DNA of 64,000 bases from Anniella stebbinsi (Eukaryota > Chordata > Lepidosauria > Squamata > Anniellidae). Positions 32,722 to 45,199 of this stretch are shown here, one piece after another (the stretch's first letter is position 1; every line of letters begins with the position of its first letter). The stretch spans positions 10,938,001 to 11,002,000 of the forward strand of contig JARDYH010000003.1 in the NCBI GenBank assembly GCA_029215795.1, in the 5' to 3' direction. The notes beneath the pieces are model-generated. The model saw only the letters and a list, made by a program, of their open reading frames with translations. It had not been told where the DNA came from and searched no databases. The translations under genes and the position numbers were made by a program.

Positions 32722-32912
32722 GACCATAGATCAGTCGTGGAGCACTCAGCTTTAATGCAGAAGGTCCCAGGTTCAATCTGCATCATCTTCATGAAGCGCT
32801 AAAGGTAATCCTTCCTGAAACCCAGGAGAGCCGTTGCCCATTAGTGTCAACAATATTGGGCTAGATGGACCGATGGCCTGACTCAGTATAAGGCAGCTTC
32901 CTACATTCCTAT
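32722..32912 (+). mobile_element. tRNA-derived SINE
   Basis: AGGTCCCAGGTTCAATCTGC in the B-box position, CCTTCCTGAAACCCAGGAG in the body, and CAGTATAAGGCAGCTTCCTAC at the end. Confidence 0.8.
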
Positions 32913-33004
32913 GACCCTGGTCTATGGGTTGGCATCGTTCCCATTACTCATCTGTGAGTCCATCTGAACTTCTTTCTTCCGATGGAGGGAAGAGCCTCAA
33001 GAAC

Positions 33005-33112
33005 CTAAACTTCAACTCCAATCAGCCCCAGCCATCATGGCCAATGGTCAGGAATGCTGGGAGCTGTAGTGCAAAACACCTGGAAGGCGCCAAGTTGGGA
33101 AGGTTGCTGTGG
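33005..33112. mobile_element. Palindromic MITE of the CTCCCATCAGCCC family
   Basis: TTCAACTCCAATCAGCCCC, CATCATGGCCAATGGTCAGG and AAACACCTGGAAGGCGCC. Confidence 0.7.
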
Positions 33113-34261
33113 ATTGCAACACCAGTCAGACGAGACTGCCCCATCCATGTGGCAAGAGATCCCTAATTAAATGGTCCCTTTTGTGTGTCTTCATTGAAAG
33201 CCGCTTTCGATCTTAGCAGGTTAGAAATATGAAATGATTGAAACCGGAGAGCTGGAAGGGGAGAGGGGAAAGTGTGTCTCAGTAGTGGGGCGACGAACAA
33301 GACTTCTGAGGGGAGGATGGATGGAGAAGTTCAATGAAATGCATTTGTGGGCGACCAGGGCCCATTTTAAAAAGCAATGGGAAATGGACCCAAAGTTCAC
33401 ATTTTCAGCAATATCAGCCAAAACGTGGGGTTCCAAAAATACATTGCAAAGGCAGTTGGTTTCCCCCCCCTTTTTCTGAAGGAGTTATGATGAACCCCAG
33501 AATCTCCCCCCACCACCTCCTTGATGCCCATGGGCTTCTGGATGAATTGCGGAAAAGCGGTGGTCTTTCTGACTGCTCCAGTGCATCGGGCTGCCACAGG
33601 AGGGCAAAGAGTAGCCACACAAAAAAGGCAGTTCTTTCTGCAGCTCGTGCTCCTGTATGCCCACGTTTCAGCACCCGTGGAGGGATCTCAGCACCAGTAT
33701 CCCTGAAAGACACAAAGACATATAGCCCAAAGTGCTAGAAATGAGGGCGCTGGGCAGAACACAAGAAATCCCTGTAATTTCACCTGGAAATTGGCCTGAC
33801 CTATAATCACTGTCCCGGAAAGTGACCCGGGTGGAAAAGACGCTCCAGCCCCTCCTGGTCAACTGGGCCGCTGCTTTGTATTTTGAAAAGGAGGAATCGA
33901 AGTATTCTACACATCACCACCAGAGGGCAGGATCCACCCATGTCTAAATACGATGTACCTGTGGCAATCCGCTACTATTTTACTTGTGTTATTTGTGAGT
34001 CCGTGAAAAGATAACCGCACATATTATTTGTACCTGGTCTCTGCATGATGCACGAAGTGCTCAAGCATTTAGTTTTTGTGTGCTCATTTCTAACATTCAT
34101 GAGCTGTTTTAAAGAAGCAGCCTGATAGAAACAGACCCAACCTGATAGAAACAGTCCCAAACAGTGCTAAAATAATAATAAAAAAACACCAGCCCATTAT
34201 TGTAATGTGCCATGAACATGAAGGAGCATGTGGAGATTCTAGGCCACAAACCTGGCTAGAA

Positions 34262-34425
34262 GGTGGGTAAAAGCTCAGTAGCAGAGCACTCCCCCCCCCC
34301 CTCCCAGGTAGGTCCCTTCTCTACAGAAAAGCTGGAATGGGAAAAAACCTCTGGCTCACAGAGACCCTGTAGAGTCTCTGATGTTCAGAGCCGATTGTAT
34401 CGGGCTAGACAGATGATTGGTATGT
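34262..34425 (+). mobile_element. tRNA-derived SINE, degraded
   Basis: AGCTCAGTAGCAGAGCACTC in the A-box position followed by a C run and diverged body; no tail recognised. Weak copy. Confidence 0.5.
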
Positions 34426-34787
34426 TCTTATCAAACATCTTTCCTGTTTCAGGGCCTTGTTCTCAGTCAGGTGGTCAATCTGTGACAGAGCTATACTACT
34501 TCAGACTCAGGGTGGGGCTGACATCCTTGAATGCTCCTCTGTACATAAACATTCCCTGCACTCAGAAAGCTAGCGTGCCAAGGAGATGATATCCAGCCTG
34601 GCATGCTAGCTTTCTATGTGTAAGGAATGTTTTGGATGGAGAAGCCTTCCACCATGCGAGCCCCACCTGCAGTCTGAAGTGGCACTACCTAGATTCAGGT
34701 TCATCATCTGTGTGCAAACTAAGCCCATGTTGTTCATCAGTGACAGAATCATTTCTATTTATTTCTATTTTCTATTTATTTCTGGAA

Positions 34788-34985
34788 TAGAATCATAGAA
34801 TCATATAATAATAGAGTTGGAAGGGGCGTATAAGGCCATTGAGTCCAACTCCCTGCTCAATGCAGGAATCCACCTTAAAGCATCCCCGACAGATGGTTGT
34901 CCAGCTGCATCTTGAAGGCCTCTAGTGTGGGAGAGCCCAGGACCTCCCTAGAGAATTAGTTCCATTGTCGTATTCCTCAAACAGT
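34788..34985 (-). mobile_element. CR1 3' end (minus)
   Basis: GAATCATAGAATCATATAAT then GAGTTGGAAGGGGCGTATAAG and CTGCTCAATGCAGGAATCC. Confidence 0.85.
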
Positions 34986-36759
34986 CAAACTTGACCCATG
35001 GTCTCAGTGAGGGACAGTCAAAAGGTAGATCAGGATCTATTGGTAGACTCCTGGATGATTTTCAGTACATTGGTACTGGTAAGGGTTTCTGACTCCTAGT
35101 TGTATAGTAATAGCAGTAGTAAGTCTTTCCCCCACTGATTTATCCTGTTAAATAATCGGAACCCAAGTGTAAGTGTAGATTTGTAGCTTCATATACGTAG
35201 GTCATTCCAGTGTATGACTTGTAATGGATGGAGAAGTAGGTAATTGGGTAATTGCCGCCATTTTGCATCTGGCTGCACCTTCCACCTGCTATTTCACACC
35301 TTGGCAGACCTTGATGTTCTAGTAGATCCCACATGCCCACACCCGGTCCATATGTCTCCTGTGCCAGCTGGGTGTCATGCGAACCAGTTCCAATGATGCC
35401 CAGTTGCTCTAGTTCTGGGGTGCAGAACCTCAGGCCCATGGCCCAAATCCAGCCCTGCAGTTTCCAGCCCTGGAAACTGCAACAGCCAACCTGCTTCAGA
35501 TTCAGAACTGAATCCGAAGCGGGCCAGGGCATTTCTGAAGCACCCTGAACCAAATTGGGGCCAATCCAGAAGCTCCTAATCGACCTCTGAGGTGAATCGG
35601 GGGGAGGGGATGCACAGCCTTAGTTGAAATGTTTCTCCTAAGGCTTAGTGACTGACAGTAAGAGATTTAAGTTGAAATATGCTGGTATATTTGGAACTGC
35701 TTATTTTGCCTCCGGCCCTTCCTGCCACTAAATTGTGGCTCCCAAGAGCTTCTGTGAAATGGAATTTGGCCCTCGGACCAAAGGAAATTCAACACCCTTG
35801 ATCTAACCAATTAATCAGTAAAATATTTCTAAACATCCTGATTCTACGTATGTGTACATCCCACTGAGCTCAATAGGGCCTACAGCCTTAAGCTGCAATC
35901 CCATGAATGCTATCAGGAAATGCCATGAAAGTTTAGGCTATGATAAATACGTTAATCTTCAAGGTGCCACAAGATTCTGGAGCAGCAGACTTAACAAGCC
36001 TTCTGAACATTGTTACCTGGACGAATGTCCCTTTGAACCTAAGGACCTATTCTTAAGCAAACACACATGGGATCAGGGCTGTTCTTTGATTAACGGGAAC
36101 CAATAGATTGGTTAAAATTCCTGCCCTAGAAATCAACAAGTAAAGATCTTACTGGAGGTGGCAAAAGGCAGGGATTGCATTTTGTAAACTGAACTGATTC
36201 AATCCCCTTGCTTCCCCATTATTAGGTCAGAAAAGAACAAAGCCCTGTTTGTAATTCACATTTTCTGCCAAGTCACCCTCATGCCTCCTGGGCAGGCAGA
36301 AATTTGCCACCGCCAGTATTTGCAGCCACCCAGGCCCTGCAGATATAACACAATATCCGCTTGAGGTATCTCTCAATCTAAGCCGGAACGTCTTTTCATT
36401 GTACGCCATAGACAAATATTAACATTTCCCCCCGTTTTCTGTTGAACCTTGAATGCTAGATGCAAGCATTGCAGGGTCATCATTATCAAACAGGTTATTA
36501 AACAGGGTTATATACAACTCTCCTGTACGGCTCCTAACACAAGCCTGCAGCAGGCTTTCTTCTAGTCCATAGGAAGACAGGAGGGAGGATTCTAGCAGAT
36601 GGGCTATAGCACTTCAGGGGATAGCACATAACTGAATTCACTGTGCCCAAATGCAACACAATCTTGATGTAGTGGTCACCATACGGAACTTTCATAGCAC
36701 CATGGAAAGTTGAAAGAAATAATACACCCTTCATGTTGAGCAAGGAATCCAGAGATGCA

Positions 36760-36850
36760 TGCAATTGCAATCAAAAAAGAGGACTGCACCCGGACAGCTC
36801 TTCAAATAAAGGACTGTCCCCTGTAAAGTAGGATGTGTGACCACCCTAAG
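36760..36850. mobile_element. Terminal fragment of a related hAT-like element
   Basis: AAATAAAGGACTGTCCCCTG and TGTGTGACCACCCTAAGG resemble a hAT end (CACCCTA terminus) with the overlapping GGACAGTCC theme. Only one end is visible. Confidence 0.45.
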
Positions 36851-37164
36851 GCCAGAGGAGTTTGCAGCCCAATCTCTGTTGTACTGCAGCATCACCCCCC
36901 CAATAGTGGTTCGATATGGTACTGCACCTTTGTCAACCCAGGTGATCTGAGCAACTAATAAGGAGTTCGCTGGCCCTATATAGGCATTGCTCCAGGCCTG
37001 GTTCTGAGGTTTATATAGCAACTTGTTTGTCAGGGAAAGAGTTAGCCCAGGAATCAGCTCTAGAACTTGACCACTAACCTGATCATTAGACCACACCTCT
37101 GACTTTCAGGAGCCCTGATATTTAATACTCCACTTGTACCATTTCTACACTTCCATGGGGTCAA

Positions 37165-37540
37165 ACAACATACATGCATGAAGCCAGGTCTCTCTGGCGT
37201 AGATTCTGAATTGGACTCAGAGCCTGAAGAAGACCAGTCAAGACAGGAAGCAGGGGAGGAAATTCTCCAAACCTCTTCAGGAGTCAAGGAGGAATCTTCC
37301 CAAGAACTTACAGAACAGGAGGCTCAGGCTCAGCGATCATCTTCCTCCTCCTCCTCCTCCCTCTCCCTGGGAACTCAGTCTTTGTCAGAGAAAGAGGGAG
37401 CATTAGAATTGACAGATCCCAGAGTCCACCATAGGGTCAAGCAAGTGGAGGTGAGAGGAAATGGGACGTGGTCTGCTAGACTAGCCACTTACAGCATTGA
37501 AGGTCTTACTCTTAACGAAAAGAAGTTCAGAATAACAGCC
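37165..37540 (+). mobile_element. Truncated LTR of the same family
   Basis: The 5' two thirds of the LTR are present, with a 126-codon open frame (37178-37558) containing LDSEPEEDQSRQEAGEEIL and a run of serines (SSSSSSSS). It stops before the GAATAAAGC region, so the 3' part is missing. Confidence 0.7.
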
Positions 37541-37811
37541 TTCCCTTTCCCTTTGTAATGCTCTTTATTAAAACAACAGCAGCAACAACAACGCCTATAA
37601 CAATGGTACAGACTGGCACAGTATCCCATAATGAAGAAAAGGAGCTGTTTACATGTAATAAGTAACAGAACAACTGAAAACAAGCGTAGCAAAAATGAAC
37701 GGGATATGATAAAGAGCTAGACAAACATCAAAGGATTAACGGCAGAAGTCATGTTTCCCCCCCCCCCCCATGTGCTTTTTGTCAAGGGCAAATACATCTT
37801 TGTGAACCGCC

Positions 37812-37885
37812 CAGCACAATCCTATGCATGTCTATTGAGTTCCATAGGACTTAATCCCAGGCACGTTTGTATAGGATTGCAGCCT
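37812..37885. repeat. Palindromic short repeat, same family as 15120
   Basis: GCACAATCCTATGCATGTC and TATAGGATTGCAGCC are inverted ends. Further copies or halves: 2871-2933, 6585-6690, 7718-7745, 9121-9192, 9640-9668, 17488-17535, 19060-19117, 20040-20110, 35838-35908, 50440-50490, 53890-53958 and 58215-58325. Confidence 0.75.
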
Positions 37886-39122
37886 AAGCCACATGTTGCA
37901 ATGCTAAAGGAGGACTAGAAAGAAACCTACCTGGACGTTTGTATTTCTACTCCAGAGAGTCTCTTTCGGATAAGAAAGATAACCACTTTTTTTAAAAAAA
38001 AAAATAATAAAAACTGGTCGCTATATCTAGTGTTGGCAGTCACTTTTTGCAGATGACATAACTTTTCCATGGTCTGCAAAATTTGCTACATCAAGCTGAA
38101 AGCTCAGGTGGAGTGAGAATGGGAGAAGGGGAAGGCTGCACAAAAGCAAAAAAAAGAATAAGAAAAAAGAATAATAATATTAAAAAAAGAATTGTTAGTT
38201 GGGGTAAAAGAGGTGGAGCCAGGAAAATGAGACATGGCCTTCTGGAAATCCTTCTAGATTTAGCCCCCTGGACCCAAGGTTTTACACCCCGTCTTCACCC
38301 GTATATGTGGATCAGCATCAGTTTCCTCTGTGAAACAGGTATTCTCTCACACAATCTTCCTCTCACTTATAGAAGAGGTTACTAGCTTAAAATAACCCCT
38401 TATCCCTATTTGCATGACCCCAATCATCAAATATTTGCACAGGGAAGTCTCACAATGCTTCATAAATGCTCAGGCTAAGGCTCTGTCAAATCTCCACAAC
38501 CAGTGTGTTACCTACATTTCTCTGGATGTCTCCGTGTGGATCACGTTATGAACTGGAAAATCAGGTTGATTAAAAAAAAAAAAGAAGAAGATAGGACTGA
38601 ATTCTTTCACCTGGTCATGAACACTTTTAATGGAAAAAAGTCATCCACCAAAAGTCCTCGCGTCACTTCTGTGATTTTTTTATTAGCGTTTCCCCCACCC
38701 AGCTCTAGTTATCAGTTTCTTTTTTTATAACAGAATAAACACCACAGCAGTAAGAACTGTGTTAAGCTTGAACAACTATTGACCACTCCTTTATTTTCCA
38801 AAGGTGTGATTCTTTAAACACTTGTCATCTTAGATTTCTTAAGTACTTCAACAGAGGACAGCGCAATGCTGGTAGAAATCAGATGCCTATATTTTCTTTT
38901 AGAGCTACAATAATCAGTTGGGTAAACTGTAACATTCTTGGTTTTCAAGTGTGTGGTGGTTTTTTAATCACACAGACAAGACAAGTATCTCCCCCATAAC
39001 AGAATAAAATATTTACTTTTTTCACAAGCTTTTTTTTAAAAAATGTGAGCTGCAAAATACTTTGATCCTGTCATTCACAGGACAGTGAGCTGTGTAATTT
39101 GTGTTTTGTGCTTCATTGGTCC
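37886..39122. other. Unique AT-rich intergenic DNA
   Basis: Poly(A) and poly(T) tracts, no coding or repeat family recognised. The same is true of 39270-40810 except for scattered fragments. Confidence 0.4.
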
Positions 39123-39265
39123 ACGGCAGGGAATGAGTAATCTGGTGCCTTTCAGTTGATCAGGACTACAACTCCCATAATCCTGACAATTGTCCATGCT
39201 GGCTGGGGCTGGTGGGAGTTGTAGTCACACAATCCAGAAGGTGCCAGGTTGCCTACCCCATTACC
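39123..39265. mobile_element. Palindromic MITE of the CTCCCATCAGCCC family
   Basis: GGACTACAACTCCCATAATCC on one side and GGGAGTTGTAGTC on the other form inverted arms around TCCATGCTGGCTGGGGC; the right end is GTGCCAGGTTGCC. Confidence 0.75.
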
Positions 39266-41284
39266 ATGTGAAAAAAGTGGACCGATGCAATAAAAAAACT
39301 TTTAAAGCCTACACATGTGCATAGGCCCTTGAGGCAATATGTCAATTTAACTTTATAACTATGTCTTGTTCCTGTACATTATGTTTTTAATATGTACTTT
39401 TAATGTTTACAGCCTCCCTGACGATGGCCTTTGAAAAGACACAGGCTGAAATGCATTGGGCTTTGTATCTATAAATCCTTTGCATCCTGAGAACCAGTTT
39501 CTCCCTTCTTTTCACCTGAATTGGATGCTTTCCTCCTTTGGTTCTTGTTTTTTTTACTCCATTACCATGCCCTATTGCTGGGCTGTTGAACCTCTCAGCC
39601 CAATGAAATTCCATTTTGGCCGAAATGAAGGCCTGACCAGACAAAGGGCATTTAATTGTGTATATGAGATCAAACTTTGCATCCCTGTTCTGAACACAGC
39701 TTTTGCCTTTGGGCTGAATGGGAGAGGTTAAATTCTGGGTTCCATTTGGCACCAAGAGATGGGCCCGGGTGCCTCTCCAAACCTACATTCCTTAAGACCT
39801 GAGAAATCCAGCGCAGGTTTGCAAACAGCCCATCAGAGAGCATTGACAATGTCAAAGAGGCATTTACGAGAGGGAGGTCATGTTCCATGCTTCGTGCAAA
39901 CAAGAGCGATAGAGTCAGCAGAAGCTCTCTAAAACACTCACCCTTTTGCATTCCAGCAAAGAACTGCATGTAACCTACACATTTTGACATTGGCTACGGG
40001 ATTGAAGAGTTACCTTTACCCCAGTAACTCCGCCAGATGTAAAGAGAATTTGCTTCAAATGACCAAGGATTCAATCTCACTATTACAGCTACCTTTTGAA
40101 CAACAGCAACAAAATAAATAAAAACAAATGCAACGACTTAAATTTTAGAGCAGTAAAAAAACATTGAATTAAAATGTATTAATTTTTTTTTAAAAAAAGT
40201 GAGCAAATCATACCCACCGCTTGATTGAACCGTTTAACCATCTTCACCCCATAATCAAAACCAAACCTTAAATTCTCTGCCCAGGCTATCCAAATTATGC
40301 ACCATGTCCCAGGTCTGGAGGCACTCAATGCATGACTTTAAGGTGGTCATCCTTGAATGAAGAGTTTCAAAGACAGATGCCAATGTGAAATTGCTAAATT
40401 ATAATTCATCAAGAAATTCAACTGCATTTGCTATGGTTTCAATAAGGACAGAGGTGTTTTTTTTAAAAAAAAATCATGCCATGTATGTCAAGCAACTCAC
40501 CGTTGCAATGACGTCTGTCTTATCACCCAAAAAAGGGTTTGTGAATGGCAACTGTTAAAATAATCCTCACTGTCTGTACTTTTCTGCATTTCAATTCCTC
40601 CCACCCCTCTCCCAGCATGTGTATATAACAATCTCCCAATTTGAGGTTAAACTTCATGTATCTGAAGAAGGGGACAATGTCCACAAAAGTTTATACCAGA
40701 ATATATTTGTTAGTCTTTAATGTGCCACAAGACACTTTGTTGTTTTTGCTGCAAGAGACTCAAACAACTATCCTTCTGGAAAACAAAAAATATATAATAT
40801 TTGACCATCTAACCCAGCATTCACCAACCTGATGCCCTCCAGATGTGTTGGAATGCAAGTTCCACAATTCCCAGCTTTTTTTTAGCCTCACCAGTTTGCC
40901 TTCTGGGAAATTAGTGTTCTGGGACTGGCTATGCCCACTATGGCAGCCATTTTGTGAATGGGCAAGGCACCCTACAGCAGCCATTTTGTGACAATGCCCA
41001 CAATACATTCTCAGAATTCCAAACGTGCCCACTGACCCAAAAAGTTCTGGGACCCCTGATTTACCCATTCTACCTCCTCCTGCTTCCATTCCAGTTTACA
41101 CAAGAAATATCTAAGAAATATGCCATGAGAATAGCAGAGCAGAAAGAATGTGGTGCAGAAAGAATACAGTGAAGCCTCATCATCATTTGTATCGTTCCTT
41201 CTATTTCTGATGTTCAAGTGGTGAGTGCTATTGCTTAGATATCTCCAATGGCACCACACACCACAGGGAGGTACTATTAGCAGG

Positions 41285-41869
41285 TCTCATGATTCCAAGC
41301 GCTCCCGCTGAGATGTGAGACAAAGAGCCCTGGGGTGCAATCCACAAAGCTTTATTCTGTAAAAAGACACCTCTTCACACCTGAAGGGAGTGTGAATGCT
41401 AGGAACTATCCTCTAAGCTTAATTAGCCTAAGAAAGTAAGATACTTGCCTATCAACTAACTGGACAGTTTCCCCCAGCGCCAACAGACTTTTACTGAATC
41501 CTCCTTTGAGGGAGGGTCTTCAATTTGAAACCTCTGGTGAGTGGCTAACCTAGCAGACCACCTCATAGCTCCTCTCAACTCCACCCTCTTAACCCTGTGG
41601 CAGACGCTGGGATATGTCAGTTCTGATGTCCCCCCAGTCTGACAACGATTGAGTTCCCCAGGGGCGGGGAGGATGATCTCTGAGCCTGGATGTCTAGTCT
41701 AATAAGCTCCTGGGAAGATTCTTCTTTGACTCCTGGAGAGTCTTGGAGAATATCCTCCCGCACTTCCTGTGTTGGCTGCTCTACTTCTCCTTCTTCTTCA
41801 GCCTCTGAGTCTGACCGAGGCTCTGAAACCGAGTCCCCCACACTAGGGAGAACAGGCCTGGTCCTGACA
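41285..41869 (-). mobile_element. Solo LTR (585 bp), minus orientation, with 5-bp TSD GCAGG
   Basis: On the minus strand it begins TGTCAGGACCAGGCC and ends near AATCATGAGA, with the terminal CA apparently mutated. GCAGG flanks it at 41280-41284 and 41870-41874. The minus strand keeps an open frame with ILQDSPGVKEESSQEL, as in the sister copies. The complement of GAATAAAGCTTTGTG lies near 41345-41360. Confidence 0.85.
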
Positions 41870-41874
41870 GCAGG

Positions 41875-44078
41875 CATAGGGCAGTGGGGAAACCTGAGGT
41901 TCCCCTGTTGCAGGGAGGGAGAATAGAATACTAGAAAGGAGAGGAATGGATCAGAGAGGTTGGGATCCTGAACAGGGAATACTACTTCACGCTGCAACAT
42001 CGTTGCAGGTCCAACTTGTTCTTCTCCGACACAGCATCTCTCATTAAAATATTTGGTTAGCAAATATCCTGTTCCAGCATCTTCTAGATGGCCTTTAGGC
42101 TCTCCAACAATGATAGTTAACACGAGTAACGGCCCCAGGCCTTTCTGATACAGCATTAAGAAGCCAAGATAAAGGTACCAAGCTCTGTTTTCCCTCAAAT
42201 CCTTTCCATCCGAATGGAGAATCCCCTGTTTTTATTGACACTCCCACCCTCCGAAGACAGAAGTTCCTATCGAAAATGAACAACCACCTGCCTTTAGCCA
42301 GAGAACAAGTGTTGCTTATAGAAGACAGCTTAGTGAGCATTGCCCCGGCCAGCTGTGCGCAGCTCCGATGATGCGCTTACAATGTAGCCACTTACACAGA
42401 GTGAAGACTTCATTAGACAATTAAGCAACTGAGACCAACAAAGACGGCAGTTTCCATGTTGTAATCTGTGGTCCTATTCCAAAGTAGTAGGAAGGAGCAA
42501 GACCAAGGAATGGTTGGAAGAAATTGCTGCTAATCACTTCTTGGCAAGGATAAACCTATATATCAGTTTCTCATGTAGGCCTGCAGCTCCTGTGGACATT
42601 TGCAGGATATTTTGATGGGGGGTTGGTTGGTTGGTTTTGGTTTTGGTTTTAACCAATTGGCTGGTTTGGAAATCTTAGCAAAGTGATCGATCCATGGGGG
42701 CATGAGTCCAAGAGTTCAATGGGCAGGAAGAATAAATTGGACTGCTAGCTTTCTATCTTGAAATGAAGAGAGCTAGTCGGTTTCTGTGAGCATTGAAATA
42801 AGGAGCTGGCTTTTACCAAACCGGACCAACGGTCCATTTTGTGCAGAGGCGCACAACCAGTAGCTCACCAAGGTTGGCCCTACAAAGGAAAGAATGAACT
42901 GTATCAGGATCACTTGGTGAGGAGAAAGAAGGCTGTATACCTCCTCCCAATTAGCTGAGATGTGTGTCTGAGCTTACGTCTGTGCATGCATGTACATGCA
43001 GCACTCGACCTCTGAGCCACCACCGCATTCGTCTTCAACTGGTGGATGACAGTGCATTGCATCCTGAGTTAAGTTGGGTTGCATCACCAACACCACAAGT
43101 GGCCATTGTGGGGGTAGATTCCCTTACACAAACACTTAGGGGCCAGTTGCTAGAAAAGCCACTGCCTCTCCCATCCCCCAGTTTTGAAGCTGTACACCTT
43201 AGGTGTGTCCTATCTAGCTTGGCTCAAGCAGTTGCACGTATTAGAAGGGCACGCAGAATCAAGTCAGGCTACACAGGATGGCGAGGTCAGACAACGCATG
43301 GTCTTTCAGGATGCTGGACAGAACTATGCTGGCTAGAATTCACTCAGGAAGAGCTGTTGTCTCAGCAACATGCAGAGGTCTTCTGAAGTTTTCTGAAGGT
43401 TGGCTGATCTGGGCCTCCTAGTAAGCTGACCCTATCCGAGGAGCTGTCTATCTGTTAGACATATTTTTGCAGATACTAGCTTCTCTGTCATGGGGGTGGT
43501 GAGGATTGCATTGGGAGCAGGGCTCCCTTTGAAACCAAAGAGTCTGGTAAAGCCACGTCCTCTGGCTTGGAAGGTCCCAAGGTAACAGACAGTGGCTCAT
43601 TGGATAATGCGTTCTCCACCTTGGAGTCCTCCTCTGAGCCAGAGTCGGGATCAAGAACCTAGTTGTTGGATATGGCCTCAGTTTTAGGGCATGGGCCCAT
43701 AACCTTCTTGGTCTAGGTGACAGGCCCATATGTGGAAGTTGAGACCATGATACTCTACGACAGAGACCATGATACTCTAGGGCAGCATTCCCCAACTAGG
43801 AGCCTTCCAGGTATGATAGATTCAGTGTCATCTCCAGATTTTGGAAGGCCCTGGGACAAGACACCCTCAATGGGCCCCCTTCCTCAATGAGTCTACCTTA
43901 CCACCACCATTGCCACCAGCTGCTATTGCTTGTTCTCTTCATTGCTACCACATGTTTAATTGGCAGGCAGAGAGCCAGGGAGCAAGTAGGCCATAGCACC
44001 TCCTGCCCCTCCTTCTCACCAACACCATCGTCTGGACCAGAACAAGAGGCAGATGAACAAGCAGGTTGCAATGGTGAA
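41875..44078. other. Intergenic, little recognised
   Basis: A 140-codon frame at 42964-43386 and LTR-like wording near 43560-43680 (GAGTCCTCCTCTGAGCCAGAG) hint at another degraded LTR element, but boundaries are not visible. Confidence 0.3.
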
Positions 44079-44292
44079 GAGGAGGAGTTAAAGCTGCAGG
44101 AGCCCTGCCCTCTTTAGCTAGAGTGACCAGGCGCAAAAGAGGTTAGGGCTCCTGCAGCTTTAACTGTCATGATGAAGAGAGGATTTCACCAGGTGCTGCA
44201 TGCATAAAAAAGGCACCTGCTGAAATTCCCTTTGCAATACAGCTGTTAAAGATATAGGAGCCCTGTCCTCCTTTTCATATGGTCACCCTAGG
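44079..44292. mobile_element. hAT-like MITE, same family as 56386, truncated on the left
   Basis: Begins within the central palindrome (GTTAAAGCTGCAGGAGCC) and runs to the right terminus CTCCTTTTCATATGGTCACC CTA. The left arm is missing. Confidence 0.75.
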
Positions 44293-45199
44293 AGGAGCAA
44301 GTCCAGGGGGACCCTGCTGAGTTGGCTGCCAATGGGGTAGATTAATTGCTCACCAATAGCCTCTCATATCAAAGGCACCATTTACCCGAGGCTCAATATA
44401 ATAGAGCAGAAATGTTCTGCCAAATAACAAACCTTTATACCCAATGCCTTAAGGCTCTGCCGGTTGGGGGGTGGGAGTGGATGAGTAGTGGGGGGCTATA
44501 TTAGGGAGTAGATCTCAGCTTCCCTGGAAACCAAATAGCCTATTGTTTTTGTGAAAATGGAAATGGGTCTATTTTCCTCAATATTCCTCAGCTGGCTGAG
44601 CTAATCTCACAAATGTCACTCTGATGAAAAAGCTGACATCAATTAATAGAGGTGCCAAATCCAATTATTAGACCATTTGGCTCTTCACCAGAAGCTTACA
44701 CACTAAATCTATATTTAGATTCAGCTCTGGAGAATCTGCAAGGAAGAGGCCGTGGCATGTTAGCAGGCTCCGCCCTCTGTTTTCTAGGCGTTCCCCAGAA
44801 CATTGCAGATGTTGCACAAAGGTCAGGTGCAGAGCCTGCTGCTGCCTTAAACATGAGTGAATGAACGATCAAACAGCTAATATCTCACAAGGGGCACTGC
44901 AACAAAACGTTGCAGCGTGGCATGCTCCTGTTCAGGGTTCCAGCCAGCCATGCCTTTTTCTAAGATACTTCATTCCATTCCTCTTGCCCTCTGGTTTTCT
45001 TTTTCCACTCCCTTCCAAAGGGTCAGTCAGCTTTCCACTGAGCATACTCAGTCCTCTTCAATCTGCTTTGGGTTGAAAGGTTTGGTGTACTTCTGCAAAC
45101 CTTTGCCTCTTGAAAATGCATTTGTTTTATTCAGACTTTCCTTGACTTGCAATCGATCATGGCACTGCTCTGTTTTACTGCCTTTGTTGTGACTCTTTA

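Noticed and set aside
42964..43386. A 140-codon plus-strand frame
   Set aside because: No recognised family, no splice or promoter support; probably degraded LTR element or chance.
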